Source: Catellatospora sp. TT07R-123 (GTDB lineage Bacteria; Actinomycetota; Actinomycetes; Mycobacteriales; Micromonosporaceae). From it: a DNA stretch of 64,000 bases. Below are positions 33,074 through 41,965 of this stretch, one piece after another. Both the position numbers and the translations under genes were made by a program. The DNA is taken from NCBI RefSeq assembly GCF_018327705.1, contig NZ_BNEM01000001.1, positions 2,914,001 to 2,978,000 of the forward strand, in the 5' to 3' direction. The notes under the pieces were generated by a model. That model was given only the letters and a program-made list of their open reading frames with translations. It made no database searches and had not been told where the DNA came from. Within the stretch, counting starts at the first letter, position 1; each line of letters starts with the position of its first letter.

Positions 33074-34383
33074 CGCGGCGCGTGCCCCGCCATCAGCTCG
33101 CGCACCGGCCCGGACACCAGCCACGGCCCGATCGCGTCGGAGTGGGCCAGCCCGTCGTCGGTCAGCCGCAGCAGCCCCGGCCCGGCGGTCAGCCAGCCGC
33201 GCGCCTCCAGCTCGGGCAGGGCCGGGAAGTCGTCGCCCGCGGCGGTGCCGAACCGTTTCGCGTACGCCGACAGGTCCAGCCCGTCGGCCCGCAGCAGCGA
33301 CTTGAGCAGCCAGCGGCGCCGCTGCTCGACGGCGTCCAGGGCGAACCCGTGCTCGGCGAAGGCGAAGTCGCCCGGCGGGCGCCGCAGGTAGTCGTCGATG
33401 ATCGCGCGCACCCCGCCGACCCCGACCGCGTAGTCGAACGAGTAGTGCAGCTCGCGCGTGTACGACCGGGCGCCGCAGCCCAGGCCGACCATGCCGTCGT
33501 CCTGGCAGCAGTAGTCGGGGCCGTCCGGGTCGGGCACGTCGGCCCGCCGGAACTGCCGCATGGACAGCTGCCGGTATCCGGCCGCCCGCAGCACGTCGCG
33601 GCCCTGCCGGTACAGGTCGAGGCGCTGCTTGTCCCAGGCCGGGTCGGCGGCGGTCTCGTGGCGGCGGGCCAGGCCGGTGAGCGGGCGGACGTACAGCGGG
33701 TAGAGGTAGACCTCCTCGGGGCGGCGGCGCAGCGTCTCGTCGAGGGAGTACTGCCAGGTGGCGGCGGTCTGGCCGGGGATGCCGTAGATGAGGTCCAGGT
33801 TGCGCACCGGGATCGGGGCGGCGAACAGCACGTCCAGGGCCGCGTCGACCTCGGCGCGGCGCTGCGGGCGGCCCGCCGCGTGCGCCTCGGGGTCGAGGAA
33901 GCTCTGCACGCCCATGCTGACCCGGTGCACCCCGTGCCCGGCCAGCACCGCGATCCGGTCGGCGGTCGCGGTCGCGGGCGAGGTCTCCACCGACAACGCG
34001 GCGCGCGGCAGGTCCACGCCCAGCCCGGCCGGGATCGCCAGCAGCTCCTCCAGCTCGTCGGCGGTCAGGTACGTGGGCGTGCCGCCGCCGATCGCGGCGC
34101 GGGCGAACCCGGCCCCGTCCAGCGCGTCGGCGGTCGCCGCGGCCTGGTGGCGCAGCTGGCGCAGGAACGCCCCGACCTGCTCGGCGGGCGGGTTGGCCCG
34201 GGTGAACAGGTTGCAGAACCCGCACCGCATCTCGCAGAACGGCACGTGCAGGTAGAGGAAGAGGGCGTCGACGGGCTCACCGGCCCAGACCTCGCGCAGC
34301 GCCGGGCGCGGCCGCAGCGGGCGGTACGCCGTCTTGTGCGGGTACGCGTACAGGTAGCCCTGGTAGGGCGAGCCGCCGAGCAT
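33070..34383 (-). CDS. STM4012 family radical SAM protein (HemN-like)
   Basis: 437 residues. Radical SAM motif Cys50, Cys54, Cys57 (CEMRCGFC), GGGTPTYL, MGVQSF and YPLYVRPLTGL follow the coproporphyrinogen III dehydrogenase (HemN/HemW) layout. A CCQDD and a GLGCGARSYT follow, and the C-terminus is a HemN_C-like winged helix (LLKSLLRADGLDL...LPELEARGWL). True HemN/HemW genes are usually elsewhere, and the cassette context identifies the STM4012 family. ATG 34383 has GGGGAG eight bases upstream; a GTG two codons earlier overlaps the previous stop. Confidence 0.9.
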   Translation of the reverse strand: MLGGSPYQGYLYAYPHKTAYRPLRPRPALREVWAGEPVDALFLYLHVPFCEMRCGFCNLFTRANPPAEQVGAFLRQLRHQAAATADALDGAGFARAAIGGGTPTYLTADELEELLAIPAGLGVDLPRAALSVETSPATATADRIAVLAGHGVHRVSMGVQSFLDPEAHAAGRPQRRAEVDAALDVLFAAPIPVRNLDLIYGIPGQTAATWQYSLDETLRRRPEEVYLYPLYVRPLTGLARRHETAADPAWDKQRLDLYRQGRDVLRAAGYRQLSMRQFRRADVPDPDGPDYCCQDDGMVGLGCGARSYTRELHYSFDYAVGVGGVRAIIDDYLRRPPGDFAFAEHGFALDAVEQRRRWLLKSLLRADGLDLSAYAKRFGTAAGDDFPALPELEARGWLTAGPGLLRLTDDGLAHSDAIGPWLVSGPVRELMAGHAPR

Positions 34384-34385
34384 CG

Positions 34386-35300
34386 TCACCACTCCCCTGG
34401 TCGCAGCGTGAACTGCGCGTACGGCACCGTCCACACCACCTCGTGCCCGAGCCGGTGCCCGGTGTGGCCGTCCTCGCCGTACGCGGTGCCGTGGTCGGCG
34501 CAGACGATCGCGAAACAGGGCCGCCCCCGCCCGGTGACCAGGGCGAACAGTTCCGGCATGCGGGTGTCCACGTAGGCCAGCGCGGCGGCGTGGCTGTCCC
34601 GGCTGTCCTGCGTCGCGCCGGGCAGGTGGTGCCGGTTGGGTTGGTGCAGCGCCGCCACGTTGAGGAACGTGAACAGCGGCCGGTCGGCGGGCAGCGCGGC
34701 GGCGCTGGCCCGGAGCTGGTCGAGCTGGGCGCGCAGCGGGTCGGGGTGGGTGACGCCGAACTCGCGCCGCCAGTGGTCCTCGTCGAACAGGTCCGGCAGC
34801 ACGCTGCCCAGCGCCGAGGCGCGGTTGAAGAAGCCGACCCCGCCCAGGCAGAGCGTGTGGTATCCGGCACCGCGCAGCGCGGTCACCACGTCGGGCTCCT
34901 CGAACACCCAGGTCCGACCGGTCGACGTCTCGCTGCCGGGGAACGCCGCCGCGAACAGCCGCTCGTGCCGCCCCGGAACGGTCGGCGTGGGCAGGAAACC
35001 CGCGAAGAACGCCTGGTGCGCCGCGTACGTGAAGCTCGCCGGGGTGTGCCGCCGCTCCCACCGCCCGCCCGGCAGCACCCGGGCCAGCTGCGGCGTGCGC
35101 CCCTGCTCGACCGCCTCCGCCGCGACGTCGTAGCGCAGCGTGTCCAGCGTGACGAACAGGATGTCATGCCCGCCCAGCAGCGCGTTCATGTCCACCGCTG
35201 TGCCCGCCGCGGCCGCCGTGCCCGCCGCGGGGTCCACCGCCGCCGCGTGATCCGGGGCCGCCGCGTGGTCGAGCGGATGGTCGAGCTCGGTCCCGGTCAC
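34386..35300 (-). CDS. STM4013/SEN3800 family hydrolase (sulfatase/alkaline phosphatase fold)
   Basis: 304 residues from GTG 35300 (AAGGTG upstream). The first ~37 residues are low-complexity His/Asp/Ala, and ATG 35189 would remove them, giving the usual family start MNALLGGHDILFVTLDTLRYD. The metal-binding features of the alkaline phosphatase superfamily are visible: LDTLRYD near the N-terminus with Thr as candidate nucleophile, and ADHGTAYGEDGHTGH near the C-terminus. It should hydrolyse a phosphate or sulfate ester or a related bond; the substrate is unknown. It is the third gene of the cassette. Confidence 0.87.
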   Translation of the reverse strand: MTGTELDHPLDHAAAPDHAAAVDPAAGTAAAAGTAVDMNALLGGHDILFVTLDTLRYDVAAEAVEQGRTPQLARVLPGGRWERRHTPASFTYAAHQAFFAGFLPTPTVPGRHERLFAAAFPGSETSTGRTWVFEEPDVVTALRGAGYHTLCLGGVGFFNRASALGSVLPDLFDEDHWRREFGVTHPDPLRAQLDQLRASAAALPADRPLFTFLNVAALHQPNRHHLPGATQDSRDSHAAALAYVDTRMPELFALVTGRGRPCFAIVCADHGTAYGEDGHTGHRLGHEVVWTVPYAQFTLRPGEW

Positions 35301-35356
35301 CGGTCACCTTCCGCTCCGGCGCGACCGTCGCCCGGGTCGCGCAGCCTGTCCGCGCT

Positions 35357-35420
35357 GCCGTCACACCACCTGTGCCGCCGTCACACCACCCGTGATGTGG
35401 CCACACCATATGTGGTGTGG
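35357..35420. repeat. Direct and inverted repeats around the STM4014 stop
   Basis: GCCGTCACACCACC occurs at 35357-35370 and 35377-35390 (20-bp period). It is followed by CCACACCA-TATG-TGGTGTGG (35401-35420), an 8-bp inverted repeat. The STM4014 stop codon (35381-35383) lies inside, and the region precedes the STM4013 start. It could be an attenuator or internal operator that sets the dose of the last three genes (inference). Confidence 0.5.
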
Positions 35421-36634
35421 GCCGTGCGGCGTGATGGTGCCCCGGAGCCGGGCAGTGCGGCGAGCTGGGCGGTGTAGGTGTCGCGGCCGTCGTGCAGCAG
35501 GTTCGGCAGCAGGTCGCCGAAGGCGTTGACCTCGGCGATCGCGTGGCGGCGCCAGCCGGGGCCGAACATCAGGTCGACGCCGACGTGCGGGCTGCCCGGG
35601 AAGCAGGCGGCGGCGCGGGCGCAGCTGTCCATGGCCGCGTCCCAGTGCGGCCCGGCGGCGGCGCGCACCGCGGCCAGATCCCCGCGTACGCCGCCGAGGT
35701 GCAGGTTCGTCATCGGGTGGCGGCTGGCCCGGACCACGGTGTGCGCGGGGCGGCCGCCGATGACCAGCACCCGCAGGTCGATGGTGCGGCCGCCGAACCC
35801 GGCCTTGGGGAACCAGCGCTCCACGTGCAGGCCCTCGGGCGCGAGCCGCGCCACGATCGCGGCGACGTCGCGCTCGTCGCGGTAGGTGCGCACCCGCAGC
35901 GAGTTGAACAGCCCGTCGGCGGCCAGCTCGACCGAGGTCACCGCCTGGCAGCGGGCACCGGCGACCTGTACCGCGAGCACGCCGGACGACGACGAGCCGT
36001 GCCGCGTCTTCACGAACACCCGGTGCCAGCCCGCCTCGCGCATCGCCGCCCGCAGCCCGGCCCACGCCCCGTCGGCGCGCGACGACGTCCCGCTGCCCGC
36101 GCCACCGGCATCGCCCGCGCTATCCGGGCCGCCCGAGTCGGCTGCGGCGGCTGCGGCGGCTGCGGCCGCGTCGAGTTCCGGGACGGGCAGGGCGGGCGGG
36201 ACGGGGACGCCCGCGGCCGAGAGACGGGCGTGGCAGCGGGCCTTGTCGAACAGGACCCCGATCTCGGCGGGATCGTGCAACAGCACGGCGCCGTCGCGGG
36301 CGGCGGCGTCGGCCACCCGGGTCAGGGCGCGGCCGAAGCCGCCGTACCAGGCGCGCAGGCCGATGATCTCGCCGTGGCGGGCGGGCTCGGCCGCACCGCG
36401 CAGCAGGCGGTCGACTTCGGCGTCCTCGCCGGGCGAGTCCACCCGCACCAGCGAGCCGGCCGGGAAGCCGAAGGGCGCCCCGGCCGCCACCGCGTGCCAG
36501 GGCACCACGTGCGGTGCGGGCAGCCCGGCCGCCCGTACCGCGTCGAGGAAGAGCGCGACCCGGCGGTTGCCGGGGTTGCCGACCACCGCCAGGCGCGGCT
36601 CACTCCGATACGGAGATGAAGCGGTCGTCGTCAT
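35381..36634 (-). CDS. STM4014 family protein (ATP-grasp-like)
   Basis: 417 residues. The N-terminus RLAVVGNPGNRRVALFLDAVRAAGL has a Rossmann-like pattern. The middle (VLFDKARCHARLSAAGVPVPP, RVFVKTRHGSSSSGV) and the end (DLRVLVIGGRPAHTVVRAS, VGVDLMF, AIAEVNAFGD) follow the ATP-grasp order: lysine in VKT, then the acidic/Asn metal site EVN. Such enzymes make amide or peptide-type bonds using ATP. A poly-Ala/Gly/Ser insert of about 35 residues (about 154-190) is unusual. The ATG lies 35 bases inside the STM4015 gene, so the two are tightly coupled. Confidence 0.85.
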   Translation of the reverse strand: MTTTASSPYRSEPRLAVVGNPGNRRVALFLDAVRAAGLPAPHVVPWHAVAAGAPFGFPAGSLVRVDSPGEDAEVDRLLRGAAEPARHGEIIGLRAWYGGFGRALTRVADAAARDGAVLLHDPAEIGVLFDKARCHARLSAAGVPVPPALPVPELDAAAAAAAAAADSGGPDSAGDAGGAGSGTSSRADGAWAGLRAAMREAGWHRVFVKTRHGSSSSGVLAVQVAGARCQAVTSVELAADGLFNSLRVRTYRDERDVAAIVARLAPEGLHVERWFPKAGFGGRTIDLRVLVIGGRPAHTVVRASRHPMTNLHLGGVRGDLAAVRAAAGPHWDAAMDSCARAAACFPGSPHVGVDLMFGPGWRRHAIAEVNAFGDLLPNLLHDGRDTYTAQLAALPGSGAPSRRTAHTTYGVATSRVV

Positions 36635-37526
36635 CCGGGTCGCCGGCGTCGCCGAGGTCCAGCTCGACGCCCGCGGCCTCGAGCTCGGCCGACAGCCGGT
36701 CCATCATGGTCTCGCTGAGGAAGTGGTGGTGCAGGTCGAGCTGCTTGAGGTGGGTCAGCGGCTGGCCCGCGAGCAGCGCGGCGCCGCCGACGTCGGTGAG
36801 CACGCCGAGCGACAGGTCCAGCCGCTCCAGCCGGGCCACCACCGGCGCCCCGGCCACCGCCGCGGCGAACTGGTCGGCCAGCTCGGCGTCGCGCAGGGCC
36901 AGCGAGGTCAGCGCGGGCAGCCGGGTGCCGGACAGGATCGGGGCCAGGTCGTCGGCCGTGGCGTCGCCACCGTAGTTGTCGGTGCCCAGCCACAGCTCCA
37001 GGTGCTGGAGCGCGGGCAGCTCGCACTCGCCGACCGCGCGTACGACGTGGGCGGGCAGGCCGCCGGACTCGATGGTCAGCTCGCGCAGCCGGTCGTGGCG
37101 CAGCGGCTCCAGGCGCAGGCCCTCGGCGCCGCGCACGGACAGGATCTCCAGCCGGGGGTACGCCCGCAGCAGCGGCGTCACGTCGCCCTGCTGGATCCAG
37201 GAGATCTCCTGCTCGTCGAAGGTCATCTCCCCGACGAACAGGGCCCGCAGCGCGGGCAGCCGGTCGGCCGCGGCGACCAGGGCGTCGATCGGGGCGGTGT
37301 GGTCGTACGCCTCGCCCCACTCACCGATCACGAGGGCGGTGACCCGGTGCGCCCAGTCGGCGTTCACCAGCCCGTCGAAGCGCAGCTTGAACAGCTCCGC
37401 CCCGCCGTCGTAGTCGGTGTCGACGCGCCACGCGTACGCGGCCGGGTCGGCCGGGACGTCCAGGTGCGGGTCGAACGCCGTCACCGGCAGCCCGGCGAAC
37501 CGGCTGATGTGCTCGTTGATGGTCAT
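36600..37526 (-). CDS. STM4015 family leucine-rich-repeat protein
   Basis: 308 residues and first gene of the cassette. At least six leucine-rich repeats are visible (RLEILSVRG, RLRELTIESG, ALQHLELWLG, ALTSLALRDA, RLERLDLSLG, HLKQLDLHH). The short Asp-rich tail ends DDDDRFISVSE. It has no catalytic motif, so it probably binds a partner protein or substrate of the radical SAM, ATP-grasp and hydrolase enzymes encoded downstream. A promoter should lie in the 123-bp gap to the divergent exporter. Confidence 0.85.
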   Translation of the reverse strand: MTINEHISRFAGLPVTAFDPHLDVPADPAAYAWRVDTDYDGGAELFKLRFDGLVNADWAHRVTALVIGEWGEAYDHTAPIDALVAAADRLPALRALFVGEMTFDEQEISWIQQGDVTPLLRAYPRLEILSVRGAEGLRLEPLRHDRLRELTIESGGLPAHVVRAVGECELPALQHLELWLGTDNYGGDATADDLAPILSGTRLPALTSLALRDAELADQFAAAVAGAPVVARLERLDLSLGVLTDVGGAALLAGQPLTHLKQLDLHHHFLSETMMDRLSAELEAAGVELDLGDAGDPDDDDRFISVSE

Positions 37527-37649
37527 ACGGCCTCATGGCTGTCGAGGGGTCCGTTGTCGGGCTGACCTTAGCAACCCGCGCTGTTCGCCTGCCGAGGTCG
37601 GGGGCGTCGGCTTAGGTTCGAGGGGACGGTCCGGCGGCGGAGGTCCACG

Positions 37650-39260
37650 ATGGCGGATACCAGCACGGCCGGCACCTCGCCCGCGCGGCCCGGACTGGTG
37701 CTGGTGGCGCTCGTCCTCGTCGCCGGGGTGGCCAATCTGAACCTGTCGGTGGCCAACGTGGCGCTGCCGGAGATCGGCCGCGCGTTCGACTCCTCGCAGT
37801 CCGTGCTGAACCTGATCGCGGTCGGCTACTCGCTGGGCCTGGCGGCCTCGGTGCTGTACCTGGGTGCGGTCGGCGACAGCCGGGGGCGCAAGCGGATGCT
37901 GGTCGCGGGCATGTGCCTGTCGGTGCCCGCGTGCCTGCTCGCGGCGTACGCCCCGACCGACACGGTGCTGTTCGGCGCCCGGGTGCTGGGCGGCCTGTCG
38001 GCCGGGATGGCGTATCCGACGACGCTGTCGCTGATCGCCGCCCTTTGGACCGGCCCGGCCCGGACCAGGGCGATCGCGCTGTGGTCGAGCATCGGCGGTG
38101 CGATCTCGGCGCTGGGCCCGCTGGCGGCGGGTGCGACGCTCCAGCTGTTCTGGTGGGGCGCGGTCTTCCTGCTCACCCTGCCGATGCTGGTGGTCGCGCT
38201 GGCCATGGCGCTGCGGTACGTCCCGGCGCACGTGCACGAGGGCGGCGAGCCGGTCGACCACCTCGGCGGCGTGCTGTCCGTGTTCACGATCGCGGGCCTG
38301 GTGCTGGCGGTGAACTTCGCGCCCATGCCGCGCCAGGGCACCGCCGTGCTGTCGCTGGCCGTCGTCGCCGCCGCGGCCGGGATCGCGTTCGTGCTGCGCC
38401 AGCGCCGCGCCCGGTTCCCGCTGTACGACCTCGCCATCGCCTCCCGGCGCGTCTTCTGGGTCGCCGCCCTGGCCGGGATGGTCGTGTTCGGCTCGCTGAT
38501 GGGCGCGCTGTTCATCGGCCAGCAGTTCATGCAGAACGTGCTCGGTTACACCTCGCTCCAGTCGGGCGCGGCGGTGCTGCCCTCCCCCGTGCTGATGGCG
38601 CTGTGCGCACCGGCCTCGGCCAGGTTCACCGAGCGGTACGGCGCCCGGTTCACGCTGCTGGTCGGCTACTCCTGCTGCCTGCTCTCGTTCACCGTGATGC
38701 TGCTGCTGTGGCACGAGCACGCCGGATACTGGCGGGTCGGGCTCGCGTACGCCCTGCTCGGTGCCGGGGTCGGCTTCGCCGGGACCCCCGCCTCGCGCTC
38801 GCTGACCAACTCGGTCCCGGTCACGCGCGCCGGGATGGCCTCCGGCACCGCCGACCTGCAACGCGACCTGGGCGGGTCGGTCATCCAGTCGGTGCTGGGC
38901 GCGCTGCTCACGGCGGGCTACGCCGCCTCGTTCGCGCGGCAGGTGGCCGCCTCGCCCGAGGCGGCCAGGGTCGGCCGGGCCACCGAGGCCGAGCTGCAGA
39001 AGTCGTTCGCCGCGGCCGCCGACACCGCCGCCCGCTACCCCGCGTACGCCGACCAGATCACGGCCGCGGCCCGCGCGGCGTTCCTGCACGGCGACCAGCG
39101 CGCCTACGCCGCCGCGATCGTCGCCATCCTCGGCGGCATCGCCCTGGTCTGGTTCCTGTTCCCGCGCCACGACCGCGAGCTCGCCCTGCTGGCCGAGTAC
39201 GCCCGCGGCGACCCCGCCCCGGGTCCGGCACCGGCCCGAAATCCGGTGGGCGGGGGGTAG
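37650..39260 (+). CDS. MFS exporter, DHA2 family
   Basis: 536 residues with about 14 hydrophobic segments. NLNLSVANVALPEIGRAFDSSQSVLNLIAVGYSLGLAASVLYLGAVGDSRGRKRML combines the DHA2 motif D1 and motif A. A periplasmic loop of about 70 residues precedes the last helix, and the protein ends in a Pro-rich tail. The substrate is unknown. Divergent from the STM4015 gene, so it could export the cassette product, but drug efflux is as likely. Confidence 0.87.
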   Translation: MADTSTAGTSPARPGLVLVALVLVAGVANLNLSVANVALPEIGRAFDSSQSVLNLIAVGYSLGLAASVLYLGAVGDSRGRKRMLVAGMCLSVPACLLAAYAPTDTVLFGARVLGGLSAGMAYPTTLSLIAALWTGPARTRAIALWSSIGGAISALGPLAAGATLQLFWWGAVFLLTLPMLVVALAMALRYVPAHVHEGGEPVDHLGGVLSVFTIAGLVLAVNFAPMPRQGTAVLSLAVVAAAAGIAFVLRQRRARFPLYDLAIASRRVFWVAALAGMVVFGSLMGALFIGQQFMQNVLGYTSLQSGAAVLPSPVLMALCAPASARFTERYGARFTLLVGYSCCLLSFTVMLLLWHEHAGYWRVGLAYALLGAGVGFAGTPASRSLTNSVPVTRAGMASGTADLQRDLGGSVIQSVLGALLTAGYAASFARQVAASPEAARVGRATEAELQKSFAAAADTAARYPAYADQITAAARAAFLHGDQRAYAAAIVAILGGIALVWFLFPRHDRELALLAEYARGDPAPGPAPARNPVGGG

Positions 39261-39283
39261 CGCAGGGGCTAGCCTCGGCGGAC

Positions 39284-40471
39284 GTGTCCCGTACTGTCAC
39301 GCTGGTCCTGGTCGACGCCGACGGCGCCGTACGCGGGACGCTGCCGCCGTTCGAGGTGGCGCTGCCGTACTGGCAGGAGAGCTCCGACGTGGTCGCCGCC
39401 GCCCGGGAGCGGTTCGGCCTCGACGTCACCGTGCTGCGGCTGCTGTCGCACGAGCGCTCGGCCCCGCCCGGCGGCGCGGTCACCTACCTGGCCCAGGCCG
39501 TCGCGCCCCCCGCCGACCTCGGACCGGGGCCCGAACTGGACCTCTCCCCGCACCCCCACCGCGCCCCGTACGCCGAGCCGGGCGGCCCGGCCGCGACGCT
39601 GCGCTGGGCGGCCGCCGCGCTGGCCGGGGCGGGGCGGCCCGCGTTCACACACGCGGCCCAGCAGCGCACCTGGAACCTGTCGGCGATCTGGCGGCTGGAC
39701 ACGCCCGCCGGGCCGGTGTGGCTCAAGCAGGTGCCGCGCTTCTTCGCCCACGAACCGGCCGTGCTGCGGCACCTGGGTGCCGGGCCGCACGCCTCGCTCG
39801 TACCCCCGCTGATCGCCGGGGAGCACGGCCGGATGCTGCTGGCACACCTGCCCGGCGACGACCTCTACGGCGCGGGCGCCGACGTGCGCGACGCGATCGC
39901 CGCCGACCTGCACGGCATCCAGCTCACCGCCGCGACCGAACTGGACACCCTGCGCGCGCTCGGGGTCCCGGACCGGCGCGGCGCGGCGCTGGCCCGCCTG
40001 TGCGCCGGGGTCGTCGCCGCGCACCCCGAGCACGCCGACGACCGGGTGCGCGCGCTGGCCCGCGGGCTGGACGCCCGGCTGGCCGAGGTGGCCGCGTGCG
40101 GGCTGCCGGACACGCTGGTCCACGGCGACCTGCACCCGGGCAACGCGCGCGGCGACGCGACGCACCGGGTGATCCTGGACTGGGGCGACTGCGTGCTGGG
40201 CCACCCGGCCTTCGACATCCTGCGGCTGACCGAGCGGCTCCCGGCGGACGAGGCCGCGCCGCTGGTCGAGGCGTGGGTGCGCCGGTGGCGCGCGGCGGTG
40301 CCGGGCAGCGACCCGGCGCGGGCGGTGGCACTGCTGCGGCCGGTCGTCGCGCTGCGCAACGCCGCCGTGTACGCCGGATTCGTGACCGCGATCGAGCCGG
40401 CCGAGCACCCGTACCACGCCGACGACGTGCCGTTCTGGCTGGCCCGCGCCGCCGAGGAGGCCGAGGGCTGA
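39284..40471 (+). CDS. Phosphotransferase (APH family) with extra N-terminal domain
   Basis: 395 residues from GTG 39284. The N-terminal ~95 residues (TVTLVLVDADGAVRGTLPPFEV...ESSDVVAAARERFGLDVTVLRLL) look like a degenerate NUDIX-type fold without a NUDIX box. The C-terminal part is an APH kinase: TLVHGDLHPGNARG catalytic loop and VILDWGDCVLGHPAFDILRL metal site. It probably phosphorylates a small molecule; the substrate is unknown. Confidence 0.8.
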   Translation: MSRTVTLVLVDADGAVRGTLPPFEVALPYWQESSDVVAAARERFGLDVTVLRLLSHERSAPPGGAVTYLAQAVAPPADLGPGPELDLSPHPHRAPYAEPGGPAATLRWAAAALAGAGRPAFTHAAQQRTWNLSAIWRLDTPAGPVWLKQVPRFFAHEPAVLRHLGAGPHASLVPPLIAGEHGRMLLAHLPGDDLYGAGADVRDAIAADLHGIQLTAATELDTLRALGVPDRRGAALARLCAGVVAAHPEHADDRVRALARGLDARLAEVAACGLPDTLVHGDLHPGNARGDATHRVILDWGDCVLGHPAFDILRLTERLPADEAAPLVEAWVRRWRAAVPGSDPARAVALLRPVVALRNAAVYAGFVTAIEPAEHPYHADDVPFWLARAAEEAEG

Positions 40472-40480
40472 GCGGGCCGC

Positions 40481-41569
40481 TCAGGCGGCCGCCGGGGTGC
40501 CGAAGCGGACCAGGACGTGCCACAGCTGCTTGAGGTGCTGGAGCGTCTCGTCCTGGGTGCCGTGGTCGGCCCAGCGGCCCGGCTCGGTCGTCGCCGAGGC
40601 GGCGGCCAGCCCGACCAGCGCGGCGTCGACCGGCGCCCCGGGCCCGGCGAACTCCCGGTGCACCCGGCGCGCCAGCACCGGGATCGCCGGGCCGCGGAAG
40701 TCGGCGTCGACGCCGTCGACCGGCAGCCGGAAGCCGCCGTGCCAGTGCAGTTCCACGCCGTGCCGGTCGGCGAGCTCGGCCAGGTGCTTGCCGCTGGGGG
40801 TGTCCCGGAAGGACGGATCGGCCACGACCGCCTCGACGTCGCGGGCCAGCAGCACCGGCCCGTGCACCTGGACCTCCAGGTAGTCGTCCAGTGAGCGGGC
40901 CGCCGCGCCGTGCGGTGCGGCCGGGCGCGGCTCGTGCAGGCGCGCCACCAGGTCGGCGACGGTCAGCCCGGCCACCCCGAGCGCGGTCCCGGTGTCGGCG
41001 GCGGTGCGCAGCAGCGCGGCGAGGACCGCCTCGGCGGCGTCGGCGGTGCCCAGGTGCTCGGGCCCGAGATGGCTGTCCCCCACGCAGAACGTGGCGCGGG
41101 CCAGCGTGTGCGGGCGCAGCCGCAGGTAGCAGGAGCCGAAGCGGGGGCAGGCGCCGTCGGGGTGGGCCAGCAGGTCCAGGCCGCCGTAGCGGGGCCGGTC
41201 GGCGCCGGTGACCTCGGGGCTGTGGTACGCCCCGCCGAACAGCGACTCCTCCCACACGTCGCGGCCGCCGCCCGGGTACGCGGTGCGGGCGCCGTTGGAG
41301 ATGCCGGTCTCGAACTGGCTGCGGTAGATCCCGTCCTCGGCCAGGGCACGGGCGACGCTGCGGCCGTCGGCGGCGAGGCGGTCGGGGTGGAAGTTCAGCG
41401 TGATCCGGGCGCGGCCGAGCGCGGCGGCGATCACCTCGGCCGGGCCGTGCCCGGTCCCGGTGAGCAGCCGGTCGAGTGCGGCCAGGGCGTCCCCGCGGCC
41501 GGCACGGGCGCGCACGCGTACGTGGTCCAGAGCGCGCGCCTGCGCCGCGGTGAGGATGACTTCGTCCAT
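40481..41569 (-). CDS. DUF3626 domain protein
   Basis: 362 residues from ATG 41569 (GAAAGG nine bases upstream; ATG 41590 is an alternative). RITLNFHPDR, EDGIYRSQFETGISNGARTAYPGGGRDVWEESLFGG, GSCYLRLRP and FCVGDSH correspond to the conserved blocks of DUF3626, with many His/Asp/Glu residues suggesting a metal site. It has been discussed as ADP-ribosyltransferase-like, which I cannot confirm from sequence. Function unknown. Confidence 0.8.
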   Translation of the reverse strand: MDEVILTAAQARALDHVRVRARAGRGDALAALDRLLTGTGHGPAEVIAAALGRARITLNFHPDRLAADGRSVARALAEDGIYRSQFETGISNGARTAYPGGGRDVWEESLFGGAYHSPEVTGADRPRYGGLDLLAHPDGACPRFGSCYLRLRPHTLARATFCVGDSHLGPEHLGTADAAEAVLAALLRTAADTGTALGVAGLTVADLVARLHEPRPAAPHGAAARSLDDYLEVQVHGPVLLARDVEAVVADPSFRDTPSGKHLAELADRHGVELHWHGGFRLPVDGVDADFRGPAIPVLARRVHREFAGPGAPVDAALVGLAAASATTEPGRWADHGTQDETLQHLKQLWHVLVRFGTPAAA

Positions 41570-41965
41570 CGCGGGCGACCTTTCCGGCATGTCCTCTCGG
41601 CTCGCCGAGGATAGGCCCGCGCCCGGCCCAAGGTCATCCGAGTTACCGCCGACCGGATATGCCAATTCTGTGTCGGCAGGATGACGCAGAGTGGTGGCCC
41701 GGCGCGACGGATACCTGATTGCGCAGGTCGCGCCGATCCGGACGGCGCCGCGGCGGCCGTCCGTAGACCGCCACCTATACCTCGATGCGATGGCGCGCGC
41801 CGACGACAGGAAGTACCTTGTCAGAGGGCTCTTTCTGGACGCGGAGCCGACCTGTCGCCGCGCGCGGAGTCGTGACGGGAACGCCGGCGCCCTGGGCGTT
41901 CACCCACCCGATCGAGAACCGGAAGAAGCCCGCCGGTGTCGCAGCACTGAGGGAGAATCCCGGCC
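41570..41965. other. Intergenic region without recognisable gene
   Basis: 396 bases between divergent genes. Short open frames exist but have neither good ribosome sites nor recognisable products. No strong hairpin is seen. It presumably holds the promoters of both neighbours. Confidence 0.5.

Noticed and set aside
33070..34383. Oxygen-independent coproporphyrinogen oxidase (HemN/HemW)
   Set aside because: The domain layout is similar, but the five-gene context and N-terminal YQGYLYAYPHKTAYRPL match the STM4012 family, so heme function is not claimed.
33070..35061. Possible extended STM4012 protein starting inside the STM4013 gene
   Set aside because: The extra N-terminal part is a shadow frame; the family start and ribosome site are at 34383.
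37913..39283. Apparent large fusion reading through the exporter region into the phosphotransferase
   Set aside because: The upstream part is an Arg/Gly-rich shadow of the MFS gene. The phosphotransferase starts at GTG 39284.
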